From Demequina sp. NBRC 110056 (GTDB lineage: Bacteria; Actinomycetota; Actinomycetes; Actinomycetales; Demequinaceae): 64,000 nucleotides of DNA. Below, one piece after another: positions 52,755 through 61,755 of this stretch (position 1 is the stretch's first letter; the number at the start of each line of letters is the position of its first letter). The stretch lies in contig NZ_BBRM01000002.1 of NCBI RefSeq assembly GCF_002090155.1, forward strand, positions 620,001 through 684,000, read 5' to 3'. Made by a program: the position numbers and the translations under genes. Under the pieces are notes generated by a model, which saw nothing but the letters and a program-made list of their open reading frames with translations, was not told the origin of the DNA and made no database searches.

Positions 52755-53705
52755 ATGCCCTGGTCCACCGCAGACATCCCCGACCTGACCGGCCGGGTCG
52801 CCGTGGTGACGGGCGCGAACGGCGGGCTCGGGCTGGAGACGACCAAGGCCCTCGCCGGCGCGGGCGCCCACGTGGTGATGGCGGCTCGCTCGCCCGAGAA
52901 GACGGCCGATGCGGTCGCCGAGATCAAGGACTCGGTCCCCTCCGCTTCACTCGAGACCGTCGCGCTCGACCTGGGCTCGCAGGAGGGCACCCGCGCGGCC
53001 GCCGCGAGCATCGCGTCGGCGCACCCGCGCGTCGACATCCTCGTGAACAACGCCGGCGTCATGGCGACGCCCGAGGGGCGCACCGAGGACGGCTTCGAGA
53101 CCCAGCTGGGCATCGACCACCTCGGCCACTGGACGTTCACCGCGGGGCTGCTCGCACCGCTCGTCGCGGCCGACGCGGCGCGCGTGGTCACCGTCTCCAG
53201 CACCGCGCACCACATGGGCCGTCGCATCGACCCCGACAACCCCCACCTCGAGGGCACCTACACCGAGTGGAAGGCGTACGGGCAGGCCAAGCTCGCCAAC
53301 CTCCACTTCGCCTACGGGCTCGACCGCGAGTTCGGCGCCGCCGGTGCGCGCGCATCGTCCCTCGCGGCCCACCCGGGCCTGTCCCATACGGACCTCCAGA
53401 GCCGCACCGTGCGCGAGGGCGGGGGCGGGTCGACCGGTCCGTTCTGGGAAGGGCTCGCGGCGACGCGAGGGATGCCGCCGTGGCGCGGCGCGCTGCCGCA
53501 GCTGCGCGCCGCCACCGACCCCCGTGCCCGCGGCGGGCAGTTCTACGGGCCGCTGTGGATGAACACCGGAGACCCGGTGCGCAGGCCCCTGCTGCGGCGC
53601 CTCGGCCTCACGCGGTCGATCGAGATCCTGTGGCAGGTCTCGGAGGACCTCACGGGCGTCGCGATGGACGTGCGCGGAGCCGTCGCGGGCCTTACCCCGT
53701 CCTGA
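52755..53705 (+). CDS. Short-chain dehydrogenase/reductase
   Basis: A 316-aa SDR. The cofactor motif is VVTGANGGLGLETTKAL, followed by NNAGVM, and the catalytic Ser, Tyr and Lys are in VSSTAHHMG and YGQAKLAN. It is similar to retinol dehydrogenase-like SDRs common in Actinobacteria, with unknown substrates. ATG 52755 has AAGGAG 5 nt upstream. The tail after residue 230 is longer than classical SDRs. Confidence 0.9.
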   Translation: MPWSTADIPDLTGRVAVVTGANGGLGLETTKALAGAGAHVVMAARSPEKTADAVAEIKDSVPSASLETVALDLGSQEGTRAAAASIASAHPRVDILVNNAGVMATPEGRTEDGFETQLGIDHLGHWTFTAGLLAPLVAADAARVVTVSSTAHHMGRRIDPDNPHLEGTYTEWKAYGQAKLANLHFAYGLDREFGAAGARASSLAAHPGLSHTDLQSRTVREGGGGSTGPFWEGLAATRGMPPWRGALPQLRAATDPRARGGQFYGPLWMNTGDPVRRPLLRRLGLTRSIEILWQVSEDLTGVAMDVRGAVAGLTPS

Positions 53706-53815
53706 CGCGAGACTCCTGCATCGCGCCTGCTCCCGCGCGCGTGTGATGCCGCGCGCCACGAGCCGCACACCCCTAGGGTGATCAGTGAAGATAGCCCTTC
53801 ACCCAAAGGATTCCC

Positions 53816-55210
53816 ATGGCCGGCGCCCTGCCCGACACCCCGTCCGATGCCCTCGTCTTCTTCGGCGCCAGCGGCGACCTCGCCCGGAAGTCGATCTTCC
53901 CGTCGCTGTACCGGATGGTGAAGGCCGGCGGCCTCACGGTGCCGGTGGTGGGCGTCGCGTTCTCGCAGTGGACCCTTGCGGACCTGCAGGAGCGTGCACG
54001 CGAGGCGGTCGCCGCCGCCGGGGACGTCGACGAGGCGGCGCTCGACCAGCTCGTGGGCCTGCTGCGCTACGTCGACGGCGACTACAACGACCCGGCGACC
54101 TTCACGCAGCTGCGCGAGGTGCTCGCCGAGTGCTCGTCGCCCACGCACTACCTCGCCATCCCGCCGGTGCTGTTCGGCACCGTGGTCGAGGGGCTGCGCG
54201 GCGTGGGCCTCAACGAGAACGCCCGCGTGGTGGTCGAGAAGCCCTTCGGACGCGACCTCGCGAGTGCGAAGACGCTCAACGCGGTGATCTCGAGCGCCTT
54301 CGACGAGCACGCGATCTTCCGCATCGACCACTTCCTGGGCAAGGAGGAGATCATGAATCTCCTCTACTTCCGCTTTGCCAACGCGATGTTCGAGCCCATC
54401 TGGAACCGCAACTACATCGAGACTGTGCAGATCACCTTCGCCGAGGACTTCGGCGTGCGCGGCCGGGGCTCCTTCTACGAGTCCGCGGGAGCCCTGCGCG
54501 ACGTCGTGGAAAACCACCTGTTCCAGATCGTCGCTCTGCTGACGATGGAGGCGCCCACGTACCGCGGCTACGGGGCCGTCCAGTCCGCGAAGGCCAACGT
54601 GTTCAAGGCGATGCGGCCGCTGACGCGGCAGGACTACGTGCGCGGGCAGTTCATCGGCTACCGCGACGAGGAGGGCGTGAACCCGCACTCGGACGTCGAG
54701 ACGTACGCCGCAGTGCGCCTGCACATCGACTCGTGGCGGTGGGCCGGGGTGCCGTTCTACCTGCGCACGGGCAAGTGCCTCGCCGTGTCGGCCGGCGAGG
54801 TGGTGGTCGACTTCAAGCGGCCGCCACAGGCGCTGTTCGGCGACGCGATGGACCCCGACCAGCACCCCAACCGGCTGCGCTTCCGCCTCCAGCCCGACGG
54901 CGCGATCGGCCTCGGAGTGCGCGTGAAGCGACCCGGCGAGGAGTTCGTCGGCCACGAGCAGGAGCTGCTGCTGCCGACGGAGAGCGAGCTCGAGCGCGCG
55001 CCGTACGAGCGCCTCCTCACCGACGCCCTCAAGGGCGACAGCGCACTGTTCACGCACGAGGAGTCCGTGGAGGCCGCGTGGCGTGTGGTCGACGGCATCC
55101 TCGAGGACCGTCCGGCCGCCATCCCCTACCAGCCGGGCACGTGGGGACCCGAGGAGGCCGCGGGCCGGCTCATCGGCGACGACGGCCCCTGGCACAACCC
55201 GCTCGCGTAG
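53816..55210 (+). CDS. zwf: Glucose-6-phosphate dehydrogenase
   Basis: A 464-aa enzyme for the first oxidative pentose-phosphate step. The coenzyme motif is [23 protein letters not shown] follows, and the catalytic region is [10 protein letters not shown] (residues 169-178, His172). An AAAGGA precedes the ATG, and TAGGGT at 53774 is a possible -10 element. gnd begins 50 bp downstream. It is somewhat shorter than the usual 490-515 residues. Confidence 0.95.
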   Translation: MAGALPDTPSDALVFFGASGDLARKSIFPSLYRMVKAGGLTVPVVGVAFSQWTLADLQERAREAVAAAGDVDEAALDQLVGLLRYVDGDYNDPATFTQLREVLAECSSPTHYLAIPPVLFGTVVEGLRGVGLNENARVVVEKPFGRDLASAKTLNAVISSAFDEHAIFRIDHFLGKEEIMNLLYFRFANAMFEPIWNRNYIETVQITFAEDFGVRGRGSFYESAGALRDVVENHLFQIVALLTMEAPTYRGYGAVQSAKANVFKAMRPLTRQDYVRGQFIGYRDEEGVNPHSDVETYAAVRLHIDSWRWAGVPFYLRTGKCLAVSAGEVVVDFKRPPQALFGDAMDPDQHPNRLRFRLQPDGAIGLGVRVKRPGEEFVGHEQELLLPTESELERAPYERLLTDALKGDSALFTHEESVEAAWRVVDGILEDRPAAIPYQPGTWGPEEAAGRLIGDDGPWHNPLA

Positions 55211-55260
55211 CGACACCAGCACAGACCCGACCTTTCACCACCTGAACCAAGGAGACAGAC

Positions 55261-56298
55261 ATGACCGAGACGCCGATGCAGCTGGGAATGATCGGACTGG
55301 GACGCATGGGCGCCGGCCTCAGTCGGCGGCTCATGCGCGACGGCCACACCGTCGCCGTGCACGACGTCTCTGCAGACGCGATCGATGCGCTCGCCGCAGA
55401 GGGTGCCGTCGCAGTGCATGAGCTCAAGGACTTCGTCACCGCGCTCGAGGCCCCGCGTGCGGTGTGGGTGATGGTTCCGGCTGGCCCCATCACGCAGTCC
55501 GTCATCGAGTCCCTCGCGGCCGTGCTCGAGCCGGGCGACACCATCATCGACGGCGGCAACAGCTACTACCGCGATGACATCGCCCACGCGGCGATGCTCG
55601 CAGACAAGGGCCTGCACCTCGTCGACTGCGGCACCTCCGGCGGAGTCCACGGCCTCGCGCGCGGCTTCTGCCTCATGATCGGCGGCGAGGATGAGGTCGT
55701 CGAGCGCCTCGCCCCCATCTGGGACACCATCTCCCCTGGTGTCGAGTCCGCCGAGCGCACGCCGGGCCGCACGGGCGACCCGATCTCGGCCGAGCACGGG
55801 TGGCTGCACTGCGGGCCCAACGGCGCGGGCCACTTCGTGAAGATGGTCCACAACGGCATCGAGTACGGGCTCATGGCGGCCTACGCCGAAGGTCTGAACG
55901 TGCTGCGCAACGCGAACGCCGGATCGACGGCGCGTCAGGCGGACGCCGAGACCGCTCCGCTATCGCAGCCCGAGTTCTACCAGTACGACATCGACACCGC
56001 CGCGGTCGCCGAGGTGTGGCGGCGCGGGTCCGTCATCGGCTCGTGGCTGCTCGACCTCACCGCGGAGGCCCTCCACGAGGATGCGGACCTCACGGAGTAC
56101 TCGGGCCACGTGTCGGACTCCGGCGAGGGCCGATGGACGTCCATCGCCGCGATCGACGAGGGCGTGCCGACGCCGGTGCTCACCACCGCGCTGTACTCGC
56201 GCTTCGCGTCGCGCGACCTCGACATCTACGCCGAGAAGGTCCTGTCCGCGATGCGCAAGGGCTTCGGCGGCCACCAGGAGAAGCCCACGGGCGAGTAG
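55261..56298 (+). CDS. gnd: 6-phosphogluconate dehydrogenase, short form
   Basis: A 345-aa decarboxylating 6-phosphogluconate dehydrogenase of the short class (about 300-345 aa against 470 in E. coli). GLGRMG at residues 12-17 binds the cofactor; Asp35 at the end of the second strand (VAVHD) replaces the Asn-Arg pair of NADP-dependent enzymes, which suggests NAD+ preference. Catalytic motifs are GGNSYYRDD, CGTSGGVHGL and GAGHFVKMVHNGIEYG. ATG 55261 follows AAGGAG. Confidence 0.93.
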   Translation: MTETPMQLGMIGLGRMGAGLSRRLMRDGHTVAVHDVSADAIDALAAEGAVAVHELKDFVTALEAPRAVWVMVPAGPITQSVIESLAAVLEPGDTIIDGGNSYYRDDIAHAAMLADKGLHLVDCGTSGGVHGLARGFCLMIGGEDEVVERLAPIWDTISPGVESAERTPGRTGDPISAEHGWLHCGPNGAGHFVKMVHNGIEYGLMAAYAEGLNVLRNANAGSTARQADAETAPLSQPEFYQYDIDTAAVAEVWRRGSVIGSWLLDLTAEALHEDADLTEYSGHVSDSGEGRWTSIAAIDEGVPTPVLTTALYSRFASRDLDIYAEKVLSAMRKGFGGHQEKPTGE

Positions 56299-56395
56299 TT
56301 CGAGGAGCGCGGGCAGCGCGGCGACAGCGAGAACCCCGAGCAGCGCAACGAGCGTCCATGCCGTCCCGCGATCCAAGCTCCTCGGTGGCCGCGGC

Positions 56396-56434
56396 GCCCG
56401 GCCGCGCCACCCTCAGGGGGTGACGCGGCCGGGC
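56396..56434. terminator. Hairpin between gnd and small gene 1
   Basis: Arms GCCCGGCCGCGCCACC and GGTGACGCGGCCGGGC pair with one mismatch around a 5-6 nt loop. It could end transcription from gnd (plus) and from the small gene on the minus strand, whose stop it overlaps. No U-run follows. Confidence 0.65.
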
Positions 56435-56625
56435 TGCGCGAACGCGCCGGCGGCGACGCGCAGTCGCCGCCGGGCACGCAGGCGCAGGAGCCTCACGCGG
56501 CGGCGGGCTCGGGTCAGACCGGACGGTCGTGGCCCGAGGCGGTCGTCGGCGCGGTCGGCGTGATGAAGCTCGGGGTGGTTGGCGTAGTACGCGGCCAACC
56601 GTCCGAGCTGCTCGTAGTGAGTCAT
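56413..56625 (-). CDS. Small basic protein, 70 aa
   Basis: Starts MTHYEQLGRLAAYYANHPEL and becomes arginine-rich from residue 40 (RARRRVRLLRLRARRR). No family recognised. The case for translation is the ribosome-binding site GGAGGTGA 7 nt before ATG 56625, one of the strongest in the window. Downstream lies a hairpin; upstream lie direct repeats. It might bind nucleic acid or membranes because of its charge; that is inference. Confidence 0.6.
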   Translation of the reverse strand: MTHYEQLGRLAAYYANHPELHHADRADDRLGPRPSGLTRARRRVRLLRLRARRRLRVAAGAFAQPGRVTP

Positions 56626-56870
56626 GGCGGATTCACCTCCTCTCGACAGGATCGAGCGGCGGGAGCACGCGCGCTGGCGGTTTCGAGACGCGAGCGTGCG
56701 TGCCCGGGGCCACGGCCGATTCCCGCGAGCTCCCCGGTCGAGCCACGCCGGATGGCGCACACCGATCAGGGCTCTCGCGCGGCGGCACGCGGCGCGGGAC
56801 GGGGGCTCACGGGCGAACCGAACTGTCCGAACCTTGCCGGGGCGGGCCGAGGGCGGGCCTCGGGCGTCGG

Positions 56871-56910
56871 GAACGGTCAGGAACGGTCAGGAACGGTCAG
56901 GAACGGTCAG
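56871..56910 (+). repeat. Four exact 10-bp direct repeats
   Basis: GAACGGTCAG occurs four times in a row (minus strand CTGACCGTTC). The 361-bp gap 56626-56986 also holds CGAACTGT at 56819. Both resemble the palindrome at 57260, so the array may be a cluster of protein-binding sites. No gene is seen in the gap. Confidence 0.85.
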
Positions 56911-56960
56911 GAAGCGTGAGCGAGGTCGGCAGACGAGCTGGCGACGGCGGCGGCGGAGCT

Positions 56961-56990
56961 AGAAGCCCCGAGCGAGGATGCTCGGGCTAG
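56961..56990 (-). terminator. Terminator after small gene 2
   Basis: Minus strand AGCCCGAGC, a 6-nt loop, GCTCGGGGCT, with a single bulged base, then TCTAGC. It overlaps the stop codon of the 47-aa gene. Confidence 0.6.
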
Positions 56991-57130
56991 CCGGCCAGGA
57001 CGGCAGCGACGGGACGCTTGCCGCGCGGCTGCTGCCGCTGGGCCCAGGAGCCGCGGGAGGGCTCGAGGGTCGCGGCGAACGCGCGAACGGCCGGCGCCAC
57101 TGCGGCGCTGGTGACGTCGATATCCATCAT
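56987..57130 (-). CDS. Small protein, 47 aa
   Basis: Reads MMDIDVTSAAVAPAVRAFAA at the start and ends VAAVLAG. GGGAGGAAG lies 3-6 nt before two consecutive ATGs (57130, 57127), again a very strong ribosome-binding site. The first half is a small neutral helix, the second half basic. No family recognised. Terminator-like hairpin at its end and a palindrome 130 bp upstream support an independent gene. Confidence 0.55.
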   Translation of the reverse strand: MMDIDVTSAAVAPAVRAFAATLEPSRGSWAQRQQPRGKRPVAAVLAG

Positions 57131-57259
57131 GAGCTTCCTCCCTTCCTGAGGGCCGGGCCTCGAGAGCGCACGCTTCCGGAGGCGAATCCTGCGCGGCCGG
57201 GCCGGCTGCGCAACGGTGAAGGTAGCACCGTCACCGGGCGACGCGGAAGGACATTTTGC

Positions 57260-57276
57260 CGAACTGTGACAGTTCG
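57260..57276. promoter_or_regulatory. Perfect 17-bp palindrome, operator-like
   Basis: CGAACTGTGACAGTTCG, 8-bp arms around one base, in the 198-bp gap between the membrane protein gene and the 47-aa gene. It shares the half-site CGAACTGT with 56819 and, loosely, the TGACCGTTC units of the repeat array. Confidence 0.6.
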
Positions 57277-57328
57277 GACGGTGACGCCGTGCGCTTCTGA
57301 CGGCGATGCTGAGAGGTCCGCGCGCCCG

Positions 57329-57790
57329 TCAGGCCGCGATGCGGACGCTCACCGCGTCGACGAGCCCGGGCTCGTCGTCGACGCCGAGGTAGACCTCGGA
57401 GCCGTCGGCGAGCGACAGCACCACCGCGGACGTGCCGCGCGTCGCGTAGGCGCTCGCGCGCCGGTCGAAGGCCCACCGCCAGCCCCAGCCGCCGAATTCG
57501 CGGATGGGCCGGTAGTCGCGCGTCTCGACGGCGGTCACCTCCCCGAGGGGCACGGAACGCTTGAGGACGCCCGCGAGCGACACGTGCACGGCCGTCTCGT
57601 CGACGGTGATCGTCAGCGGGACGAACAGGAGGGCGGCGAGCAGCGCCGTGCAGCCGACGGCGAGCCACGGCAGCTCCGCCCAGGCGCCGCTCACGGTGAA
57701 CAGCACCACGCACAGCGCGAGCGAGCCCAGCAGGGCTGCGCACGCGAGGCGGTTCTGGAACGAGAGCTGACGCGAGCGGTAGGCGACCAT
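57329..57790 (-). CDS. Membrane protein with PH-like domain, 153 aa
   Basis: Two membrane helices (about residues 14-32 and 38-58, ALLGSLALCVVLF and LLAALLFVPLTI) precede a cytoplasmic domain with alternating beta strands, VPLGEVTAVETRDYRPI and SAVVLSLADGSEVYLGVDD, the pattern of bacterial PH-like proteins. Function unknown. ATG 57790 follows GGTGGAGG closely. 58 bp separate it from ynfA. Confidence 0.7.
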   Translation of the reverse strand: MVAYRSRQLSFQNRLACAALLGSLALCVVLFTVSGAWAELPWLAVGCTALLAALLFVPLTITVDETAVHVSLAGVLKRSVPLGEVTAVETRDYRPIREFGGWGWRWAFDRRASAYATRGTSAVVLSLADGSEVYLGVDDEPGLVDAVSVRIAA

Positions 57791-57848
57791 GGCCTCCACC
57801 CTGCCACGCGCATCGGCTCGCCGGCCTCCTCCCCCGGCAGGATTCGCC

Positions 57849-58178
57849 TCAGCGCGGCGCGAGCATGATGACCCCGGCACCGACCAGGCAGAGCGCGGCG
57901 CCGGTCCAGTCCCACACGTCCGGTCGGAACTTGTCGACGACGATGCCCCACGCGAGAGAGCCCGCCACGAAGATCCCGCCGTACGCCGCGAGGATGCGCC
58001 CGAAGTGCGGATCCGGCTGGAACGTCGCGATGACGCCGTAGAGCCCCAGGCACAGCACGCCGAGACCCACGAACAGCGCTCCGCGGTTCTCGCGCAGCCC
58101 CTGCCACACGAGCCACGCGCCGCCGATCTCGGCGAGGGCGGCGACGGCGAACAGGGCGATGATGCGCAGTGTCGTCAT
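57849..58178 (-). CDS. YnfA family membrane protein
   Basis: A 109-aa protein with four membrane helices, starting [20 protein letters not shown], a sequence typical of the UPF0060/YnfA family of small membrane proteins that resemble SMR exporters. E. coli YnfA has no firm physiological role. TAGGGT lies 7 nt before ATG 58178, so a leaderless transcript is likely. Confidence 0.88.
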   Translation of the reverse strand: MTTLRIIALFAVAALAEIGGAWLVWQGLRENRGALFVGLGVLCLGLYGVIATFQPDPHFGRILAAYGGIFVAGSLAWGIVVDKFRPDVWDWTGAALCLVGAGVIMLAPR

Positions 58179-58185
58179 GCGCGTC

Positions 58186-58191
58186 ACCCTA
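58186..58191 (-). promoter_or_regulatory. Candidate -10 of leaderless ynfA
   Basis: Minus-strand TAGGGT (58191-58186) with 7 nt to the start codon at 58178. Confidence 0.4.
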
Positions 58192-58245
58192 CTGATGGGA
58201 CGAGTGCTCAGGACGAACTCAGCATGGGTGGGACGGCACGGTGTG

Positions 58246-58312
58246 GTGCGGTGCGGTGGGGTGCGGTGTTCTGGGGTGCAGCGCAGTGCGGTGCGGTGCG
58301 GTGCGGTGCGAC
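58246..58312 (+). repeat. GTGCG pentanucleotide simple repeat
   Basis: GGTGCG-type 5-bp units run with interruptions; the last five copies near 58286-58312 are exact. It lies between ynfA and the macro-domain gene on the non-coding side, a possible slippage site. Confidence 0.85.
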
Positions 58313-58330
58313 GCGCCCCGCGACGGTTCG

Positions 58331-58834
58331 TCAGTCCAGCCTGGCCTCGTACAGCTCGAGGTCGTAGTCGGAGAAGCAGCAGAAGATGACCTCGCGGATC
58401 GTGCGGTGCTCCGCCGCGGTTGCGCGGACGGTCTCGATCGCGATGTCCGCCGCGAAGTCCCGCGGGAACCCATACGTCCCGGTCGCGATGCACGGGAAGG
58501 CGACGGTCCCGAGCCCGTGCCCCGCGGCGAGCGCGATGGATTCCGAGTAGCAGCTCGCGAGGGTGTCACGCTCGCCGTGACCGCCGCCGCGCCAGATCGG
58601 GCCGACCGTGTGGATCACGTGCGTCGCGGGGAGCCGGTGGCCGCCGGTCATCTTGGCCTCGCCGGGCTCGCAGCCGCCGAGCTCACGGCACTCCTCGTAG
58701 AGCCCGCGGCCCGCGGCGGCGTGGATCGCTCCGTCGACGCCCGAGCCGCCGAGCAGTGTCTCGTTCGCGGCGTTGACGATCGCGTCGACATCGAGGGTGG
58801 TGATGTCGGCCTTGAGGGCGCGCAGGTGGGTCAT
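58331..58834 (-). CDS. Macro-domain protein, O-acetyl-ADP-ribose deacetylase type
   Basis: A 167-aa MacroD-like protein. [23 protein letters not shown] and the later [12 protein letters not shown] are the ADP-ribose binding and catalytic loops. Such proteins hydrolyse O-acetyl-ADP-ribose or ADP-ribosyl esters. ATG 58834 has GAGACT 6 nt upstream. The 134 bp before the next gene hold degenerate GCCGTGTC repeats. Confidence 0.93.
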   Translation of the reverse strand: MTHLRALKADITTLDVDAIVNAANETLLGGSGVDGAIHAAAGRGLYEECRELGGCEPGEAKMTGGHRLPATHVIHTVGPIWRGGGHGERDTLASCYSESIALAAGHGLGTVAFPCIATGTYGFPRDFAADIAIETVRATAAEHRTIREVIFCCFSDYDLELYEARLD

Positions 58835-58968
58835 GCACCCAGTCTCACCTACGAGCGACGGGTGCGCAGTGTCACGCGAGTCGCGTGATCGAGTCCTGGC
58901 CTTCCTGGCCGCGTGGCGCTGCCGTGTCTCGTCTGGCGTGTCGCCGCTGCCGTGTCGCGTCTGCCGCG

Positions 58969-60012
58969 TCAGCGTTGCTTTGCCGTGATCACGCCGGCAT
59001 ATGGACCCGACAGCGCGCCGGGCTCGCCCATCCCGCTGACCCACAGGTCGGAGATCTGCCCGTCGAGGTAGAGGGCATCCTCGACGCCCAGCTCGTCGCG
59101 GAACAGCGTCGCGAAGTCCCACAGGTTGGTGATGCCGACCGACATCGCCAGGTACACCGTCTCGCCATCGGGGCTCACGCCCACGCCGCTGCGCAGCGCG
59201 AAGTTGGTCGAGCCCTCGCGGAACTCGGGGTGCACCTCCCCGTCGAGGAGCAGCGCCGGGCCCGACTGGGTCGCCTGCGTGACGCCCGCGGGCTCGTAGT
59301 CCTCGCTGTTCACCACGGTCGCGGTGCCGTCGTCGAAGACCGCGAAGACCGCGTTGGGCTTGAGGTGGAAGTTGCCGCCGCCGTCGGCGAGGTTGAGCGG
59401 CACGAGCTCATCGCCGTCGCTCACGAGCAGCCCGCCGGGCACCATCTCGGGGGTGAAGATGCCGGCGTTGGTCGCGACGGCGATCTCGGGGTCCTCGGCG
59501 ATGACATCGGCGAGCATGACGCCATGGTCCGCGGGGTCCCAGTCGACGCGCACGTCCCAGTCTGCGAGCGGCAGAGTCACGACGGCATAGGACCAGCCAG
59601 CGTGGTCGACGACCTCGGCGTCGACCTCGATCACCTCGCCGTTCGGCCACGCCTCAGGCGCCGATGCGCTCGCTGAGCCCTCGGGCCCGCTCGCCTCAGC
59701 CGTGGGCACCGGAGTCGCGCCAGGCTCGGCCGTGACGGTGACCCGCGGCGGCGCAGGATCTGACGAGGCGCAGCCGGCCAGTGCCAGGGCGGCAACGGCG
59801 GCTGCCGTCGCTGCGCCGGCCCGAGCCGCAGCCCGGGTACTAGCCCCGGCTCCAGTCGCAGCCGCTGCCCTGGAACTCGCCCCGACCCCTGCCCAAGGTC
59901 CGCGCGCTGCCCGCGTGCCGCCCCGTGCGCCATCCCTGGGCCGCGTCCCAGCCTCGACCGTGCCTCGTCGCCGAGCGGGCGGGACGGCGCGCGCCGGGCG
60001 CGCAGCGGTCAC
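58969..60012 (-). CDS. Phosphodiester glycosidase family lipoprotein
   Basis: A 347-aa protein. About 60 arginine- and alanine-rich residues precede a hydrophobic segment ending in the lipobox LALAGC, so the N-terminus is either unusually long or the true start is later. The remainder has the NAGPA-like fold, with VATNAGIF, GLLVSDGDEL and LYLDGQISDLWV, as in phosphodiester glycosidases of the sugar-phosphate type. Start GTG 60012 overlaps the antiporter stop (GTGA). A role at the cell surface is inferred. Confidence 0.82.
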   Translation of the reverse strand: MTAARPARAVPPARRRGTVEAGTRPRDGARGGTRAARGPWAGVGASSRAAAATGAGASTRAAARAGAATAAAVAALALAGCASSDPAPPRVTVTAEPGATPVPTAEASGPEGSASASAPEAWPNGEVIEVDAEVVDHAGWSYAVVTLPLADWDVRVDWDPADHGVMLADVIAEDPEIAVATNAGIFTPEMVPGGLLVSDGDELVPLNLADGGGNFHLKPNAVFAVFDDGTATVVNSEDYEPAGVTQATQSGPALLLDGEVHPEFREGSTNFALRSGVGVSPDGETVYLAMSVGITNLWDFATLFRDELGVEDALYLDGQISDLWVSGMGEPGALSGPYAGVITAKQR

Positions 60013-61640
60013 AGCTCGAGCCGGATCTGCTCGACGTCGAGCTCCGCGAGCATCGCCGACAGCGACGGCGAGCTGAAGGTGCCGAGCGAGCGCACGTCGA
60101 GCAGCGCGTCGCGCTTGGCCTTGATGATCGCGAGGTGCTGCGCGTGCCCGTGGCCGTCGCGCCCCTCGCGCTGGAACTGCTCGCGTGCCTCGGAGCCGAC
60201 CTCGTCGAGCAGCTCGCGCAGCCGGGCACGCTCGTGATCCTGCTCCTCTTGCGTCGCGCCGCGGGAGGGATTGAGCCACCGCACCGCCCAGGCGACGGTG
60301 CCGCCTTGGATCACGAGCGAGCCGATGGCGACGATGTACGCGATGAGCACGAGAAGCGCGCGGTCTGGCGTGTCGGTCGGCAGGGTCTGGGCGGCAGCGA
60401 CGGTGACGACTCCGCGCATGCCCGCCCACACCATGAGGGCACCCTCGCGGGGTCCGAGCCGTGCGCGCTCGAAGTACGAGATGTCCGCCTCCGCGCGGGT
60501 GAGGAAGCGCTCCACCCCCTCGGCCGTGTGCGCGGACCGGCGCAGCCGATGCCGACGCGACACCGCCCTGATGACCCCCGTCTGGGCGCCGTCGTCGGCA
60601 AGCCGGGCACGCGCATCGGCGATCCGACCGCGACGAGACGCCGCACGCGCGACGCGTCTGCCCTGCCACCACAGCAGCGGCGCGATGAAGCCCGCACGCA
60701 CGACGAGCGCCGCGACGAGCACGACGGCGGCGACGCCGATCGCGAACCCGACTCCCGCGTGATCGCGCTCGACGGCCTCGATGGTGGACACGAGCTCGAG
60801 GCCGAGGATGAGGTAGACGGCGCCCTCGAGGACGAGCTCGATCGCGTTCCAGGTGCGGTGGTCCGAGGTGCGCACCAGCGGCGAGAGCTTGCGGGCGGCG
60901 CCATTGCCGGTGACGAGGCCGGCCACCACGGCGGCGACGAGGCCCGAGGCGTCGAGCAGCTCGGCCGGGATGGAGGCGAGGAACGGCACCGCGAAGGTGA
61001 AGACGGTGTTGGCCGTGGTGTCGCGGATGCGCGCGCTGATCCACAGGTTGAGGTGGCCGACCGCCCAGCCGATGGCGACGGCGATCGCCATGGCCAGCAC
61101 GAACTCCCAGGCGACGCCCCACACGGTGACGGCCGATGCGGCGGCGGCGACCGCGGCACGCATGACCACCAGCGCTGTCGCGTCGTTGAGGAGGGACTCG
61201 CCTTCGAGCAGCGACACCATGCGCGGGGCGACGCCGAGGCGCTTGATGATCGCGGTGGCGACCGGGTCGGTGGGGCTGACGATCGCGCCGATGGCGAAGG
61301 CCCACGGCCACGACAGGTCCGGCAGCAGCGCGTGGAACAGCACGCCGAGCAGCACCGTCGAGATGATGGTGAGCAGGACCGAGAGGGCGCCGATGGACTT
61401 GAACTCGCGCCTGAAGTCCGTTGCCGGAATGGACACGCCCGCCGCGTACAGCAGCGGCGGCAGCACGCCGGCGAGGATCACCTCGGGGTCGATCTCGACG
61501 GGGCCGACGCCGGGGATGAAGCTCGCGGCCACGCCGATCGCCACGAGGATCAGCGGCGCGGCGACGCCGACACGCGGGCTGATCACGGTCGCGAGCGAGA
61601 TCGAGATGAGCGCGACCACGCCGATGACCAGGTACTCCAC
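60009..61640 (-). CDS. CPA1 family Na+/H+ antiporter
   Basis: A 543-aa membrane protein with about 12 helices in the first 400 residues. IGAIVSPTDPVATAIIKRL and EGESLLNDATALV carry the conserved acidic ion-binding positions of NhaP/CPA1 exchangers. A cytoplasmic, charged helical tail follows (residues 420-543). It exports Na+ in exchange for protons. Start is GTG 61640 with GGGAGG 6 nt upstream. Co-translated with the glycosidase. Confidence 0.93.
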   Translation of the reverse strand: MEYLVIGVVALISISLATVISPRVGVAAPLILVAIGVAASFIPGVGPVEIDPEVILAGVLPPLLYAAGVSIPATDFRREFKSIGALSVLLTIISTVLLGVLFHALLPDLSWPWAFAIGAIVSPTDPVATAIIKRLGVAPRMVSLLEGESLLNDATALVVMRAAVAAAASAVTVWGVAWEFVLAMAIAVAIGWAVGHLNLWISARIRDTTANTVFTFAVPFLASIPAELLDASGLVAAVVAGLVTGNGAARKLSPLVRTSDHRTWNAIELVLEGAVYLILGLELVSTIEAVERDHAGVGFAIGVAAVVLVAALVVRAGFIAPLLWWQGRRVARAASRRGRIADARARLADDGAQTGVIRAVSRRHRLRRSAHTAEGVERFLTRAEADISYFERARLGPREGALMVWAGMRGVVTVAAAQTLPTDTPDRALLVLIAYIVAIGSLVIQGGTVAWAVRWLNPSRGATQEEQDHERARLRELLDEVGSEAREQFQREGRDGHGHAQHLAIIKAKRDALLDVRSLGTFSSPSLSAMLAELDVEQIRLEL

Positions 61641-61755
61641 GCGACGCCTCCCGTTGCTTCTCGCTCGCAGTCATCGTATCGGCGCCAAGCGGGACCTTGG
61701 CCGCTGTCGAGACCCGCCTCGCGGCTGATACCTTCGGCTCACGAGAGGAGACGCC

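Noticed and set aside
56871-56910. CRISPR or insertion-sequence end at the 10-bp repeats
   Set aside because: Units are too short and directly adjacent, and no transposase or cas gene is near.
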